Shown piece after piece: positions 62,051-64,000 of a stretch of DNA of 64,000 nt. The notes below the pieces were generated by a model that saw only the letters and a program-made list of their open reading frames with translations, had not been told where the DNA came from and searched no databases. Positions within the stretch are counted from its first letter, which is position 1, and every line of letters starts with the position of its first letter. Made by a program: the position numbers and the translations under genes. This stretch comes from GCA-958296115 sp965222445 (GTDB lineage Bacteria; Chloroflexota; Dehalococcoidia; Lucifugimonadales; CAJWER01): assembly GCA_965222445.1 (NCBI GenBank), contig CBDCTY010000002.1, positions 806,001 to 870,000 on the forward strand, given 5' to 3'.

Positions 62051-62166
62051 GCAGGGCCTTTCCATTGTCCCATAAACCACATACCGTCATTCCCGCGCAG
62101 GCGGGAATCCAGGTGGGCGGTAGGGTATGTCCCTTCCGCAGGGAGCCAACTTTGGAAAGGCCCTGC
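62051..62166. repeat. 13-bp inverted repeat enclosing a REP unit
   Basis: GCAGGGCCTTTCC (62051-62063) and GGAAAGGCCCTGC (62154-62166) are perfect inverted repeats about 90 nt apart; the similarity extends to CTCATCATG-like sequence outside. Inside is a REP core (CGTCATTCCCGCGCAGGCGG). It lies just after the PRPP synthetase stop and could form a long terminator-like stem or be a small mobile unit. Confidence 0.6.
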
Positions 62167-62169
62167 TCA

Positions 62170-63150
62170 TCATGGCTCGGCCTGTCGTCCAAGCGCTTCA
62201 GCCGTCCATTCGGGGCTAGCGAAGAGGCTGCTGACCGACTCGCCGAGGTGGATCCTGCGGATGGCCTCGCCAAGCAGGGGCGCGACCGACAAGACGTGCA
62301 GGTTGGGTATCTCTCCATGGCGGCGCGGAATCGTGTCCGTGGTGACGACCTCGACGATGTCGGGCTGGGCCCTGAACCTCTCCGCAGCCGACCCGGTGAA
62401 GAGCCCGTGCGTGCTCACGAGTGACACCTGGCTCACGCTGCGCTCCCTCAGCCGGTCCATCAGCTCCATGATGCTGCCGCCAGTGGCGACCTCCTCGTCG
62501 AGGACTATGGCCCTCTTGCCGTCGACGTCACCGACTACCATGTCGATCACGACCTCGGTGTCGCTGATGCGGCGCTTGTTCCCGGCCGCTACCGGGACAC
62601 CGAGCAGCCGACCGAAGTGGGCCGCGTCCTTCGCCGATCCGAAGTCGGGCGAGACGACTACGGTATCGTCGAGCGAGCGGCCCCGGAAATGGCCGGCGAG
62701 AATGTTCAGGGCGTTCAGGTGGTCGACGGGGACGCTGAAGAAGCCGTGCACCTGCGGGGCATGGAGGGTCATGGTGAGCACACGGTCCGCGCCGGCAGTG
62801 ACGAGGAGGTCGGCGGTGAGCCTGCCAGCGATGGATATACGAGGCGCGTCCTTCTTGTCGGAGCGCGCATACGCATTGTAGGGGATCACGGCCGTCACCC
62901 TGGACGCCGAAGCGCCTCGGGCTGCGTCCAGCATCTGGAGCAGCTCCATGAGGTGGTCGTGCACCGGCGGGACCAGGGGTTGGATCACGAATACGTCCGC
63001 CTCCCGGCAGTTGGCGTTGAGCTGGACCTGGAGGCAGTCGTTGCTGAAGCGGGTGAACGTAGCGGGGCTCAGCGGCACACCGGCGTGGCCGCATACTCTC
63101 TCCGCGAGATCAGGGTGAGCGGTGCCGGTGAAGACCACGATATTACGCAT
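62170..63150 (-). CDS. prs: Ribose-phosphate diphosphokinase (PRPP synthetase)
   Basis: 326 residues from ATG 63150 (MRNIVVFTGTAHPDLAERV). It has the family's VQLNANCREADVFVIQPL, PYNAYARSDKKDAPRISIAG and LTMTLHAPQVHGFFSVPVDH, the ATP- and Mg-binding parts, and VVVSPDFGSAKDAAHFG. The PRPP-binding loop reads AIVLDEEVATGGSIM, where most enzymes have DDMIDTGGT; the acidic pair and GG are retained. It makes 5-phosphoribosyl 1-diphosphate from ribose 5-phosphate and ATP for nucleotide, His and Trp synthesis. It starts 28 nt after the hydantoinase gene stop, on the same strand. Confidence 0.9.
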   Translation of the reverse strand: MRNIVVFTGTAHPDLAERVCGHAGVPLSPATFTRFSNDCLQVQLNANCREADVFVIQPLVPPVHDHLMELLQMLDAARGASASRVTAVIPYNAYARSDKKDAPRISIAGRLTADLLVTAGADRVLTMTLHAPQVHGFFSVPVDHLNALNILAGHFRGRSLDDTVVVSPDFGSAKDAAHFGRLLGVPVAAGNKRRISDTEVVIDMVVGDVDGKRAIVLDEEVATGGSIMELMDRLRERSVSQVSLVSTHGLFTGSAAERFRAQPDIVEVVTTDTIPRRHGEIPNLHVLSVAPLLGEAIRRIHLGESVSSLFASPEWTAEALGRQAEP

Positions 63151-63178
63151 ACGCTGGTGCTCCTGATTGGCCTCCCCG

Positions 63179-64000
63179 TCACAGCCTTGGCGGCTGGGCG
63201 GCTGGGTAGACCTGGGCCGACGGCACGACCTCCGGCTCGGTGGGCAGCGGGCCGCGCTCCGCGCTCATGCGAGTGCGCAGCTCAGCCGTCGCGGCCACGT
63301 CCACGGCGTCCGCCACGGGGGTGAGCACGACGCCGTAGGATTCCCTCGCGTGCTCCGGCGTGACCTTGTGCTGGACTACGTCGGCCAAGACGGCCTCGGG
63401 GTCGCGCTCCAGCGGGTCGCCGTAGCCACCGCCGCCTGGCTGGATGAGGCGGTACACGTCGCCCCTGTGCAGGGTGCGCAGGAACTTGGACGGCAGCACT
63501 TCGTTGTCGGTGTCCGGGTTCAGGATGTTGAAGGAGCGGCTGCCTGGGGACCCTCCCTGGGTGCCCCATGGCAGGAACCTGGCGCGGTCGGAGCGAATCT
63601 GCAGGGTGGCCTCGTCGTGCAGGAGCTCGAACTCGCGGACCATGCCGAGGCCTCCCCTGAACCTGCCGGCGCCCGCCGTGTCGGGCACGAACCCGTAGCG
63701 CCTCACGAGGAGCGGGTGGTAGGCCTCGATCGACTCGATGGGGGTGTTGGACATGTTGTGGATGGGCGCCGACGCGCCGTCCGCGCCGTCGGCGAAGGGA
63801 CCGCCGCCCCTGGGCCCGTCGTTGTCGAACTCGACGAACACGAACGCCTTGCCGTTCTCGTCGTAGCCGCCGAAGCTGATGCCGACCTCGCCGCCACCCC
63901 ACGCGGCTGGAACGCGGCCAGGCAGGGCCTTGGACATCGCCCCGTAGACCGCGTGGGCGACCCGGAATCCGCCTAGTCCGCGCGCCGCGACGGGAGCCGG
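63179..64000 (-). CDS. hyuB: Hydantoinase B/oxoprolinase family protein, 5' end beyond window
   Basis: The frame enters from the right edge (GLGGFRVAHAVYGAMSKALP) and ends at 63179, about 273 codons. GISFGGYDENGKAFVFVEF, DGADGASAPIHNMSNTPIES, HPLLVRRYGFVPDTAGAGRF and LIQPGGGGYGDPLERDPEAV are characteristic of the B subunit C-terminal part of ATP-dependent N-methylhydantoinase/5-oxoprolinase-type enzymes. The subunit acts with HyuA, presumably encoded farther right. It fits the amide/peptide-degradation theme with the D-aminoacylase gene. Confidence 0.9.
   Translation of the reverse strand, partial: PAPVAARGLGGFRVAHAVYGAMSKALPGRVPAAWGGGEVGISFGGYDENGKAFVFVEFDNDGPRGGGPFADGADGASAPIHNMSNTPIESIEAYHPLLVRRYGFVPDTAGAGRFRGGLGMVREFELLHDEATLQIRSDRARFLPWGTQGGSPGSRSFNILNPDTDNEVLPSKFLRTLHRGDVYRLIQPGGGGYGDPLERDPEAVLADVVQHKVTPEHARESYGVVLTPVADAVDVAATAELRTRMSAERGPLPTEPEVVPSAQVYPAAQPPRL

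Overview
The window is GC-rich DNA in which a metabolic backbone alternates with accessory islands. Large eukaryotic-like repeat proteins (FN3/Ig-like modules, a giant LRR/GLUG protein, an ankyrin fragment), several IS66 copies, many REP-like hairpins and genes for D-aminoacylase, a PmoA-like protein, Gfo/Idh oxidoreductase and hydantoinase B suggest an environmental, possibly host-associated (for example sponge-associated) Chloroflexota-type bacterium. This is inference: no rRNA or other marker gene is present, and I saw no tRNA gene or CRISPR array.

1-10.4 kb: the 5' part of a secreted FN3/Ig-like repeat protein (minus strand, running off the left edge) with a perfect 630-bp tandem duplication and a 14-G tract just upstream of its start; a clan AA aspartic protease pair; a toxin-antitoxin pair followed by a decayed large serine recombinase; and a two-component system (kinase split by a frameshift) with a tail-anchored winged-helix protein. 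10.4-19.3 kb: a divergent 2829-residue secreted LRR protein with a frameshifted tail cut off by an IS1380 remnant.

19.3-29.7 kb: a mobile-element graveyard. Three IS66 copies share the 15-bp ends GTAATTGATTAGCGG. Between them lie a second serine recombinase (frameshifted), an ankyrin fragment, a gene split at a G7 tract and a P-loop gene cut by IS66.

29.7-39.1 kb: the most interesting locus, a compact plus-strand type I restriction-modification operon. In order: HigA-type regulator behind a perfect palindrome, HsdM, a HEPN (HI0074-like) protein, an in-frame fusion of a minimal nucleotidyltransferase (MNT) to HsdS, a 273-residue protein with an R-x4-H motif, an HsdR 5' remnant, a class II Fic AMP-transferase, and full HsdR. 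Most junctions overlap or are tightly spaced, indicating translational coupling. A 9-G tract lies over the hsdS stop; one extra G would fuse HsdS in frame to the next protein. The locus looks like a restriction system merged with an MNT/HEPN toxin-antitoxin module and Fic.

39.4-47.0 kb: two aldo/keto reductases separated by a 77-bp-period REP array, a lipoprotein-type protein-isoaspartate methyltransferase, a membrane spermidine-synthase-like protein, a GYD protein and a homocysteine S-methyltransferase. 47.2-57.5 kb: a second accessory/defence region with a winged-helix/PIN/transmembrane protein, a nested IS66 pair with an intact 8-bp target duplication, a deacylase remnant, two related orphan genes (one carrying in-frame REP insertions and a REP-borne stop codon), a DNA methyltransferase fused to an Mrr-like nuclease, and a KAP P-loop NTPase broken by one nonsense codon. 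57.6-64 kb: minus-strand metabolic genes (D-aminoacylase, PmoA-like, Gfo/Idh/MocA, PRPP synthetase, hydantoinase B running off the right edge).

Homopolymeric G/C tracts recur at surface and defence genes (3479, 10470, 22160, 33679), so slipped-strand phase variation is a recurring possibility. Tract lengths and frameshifts need read-level confirmation, because assembly error would look the same.
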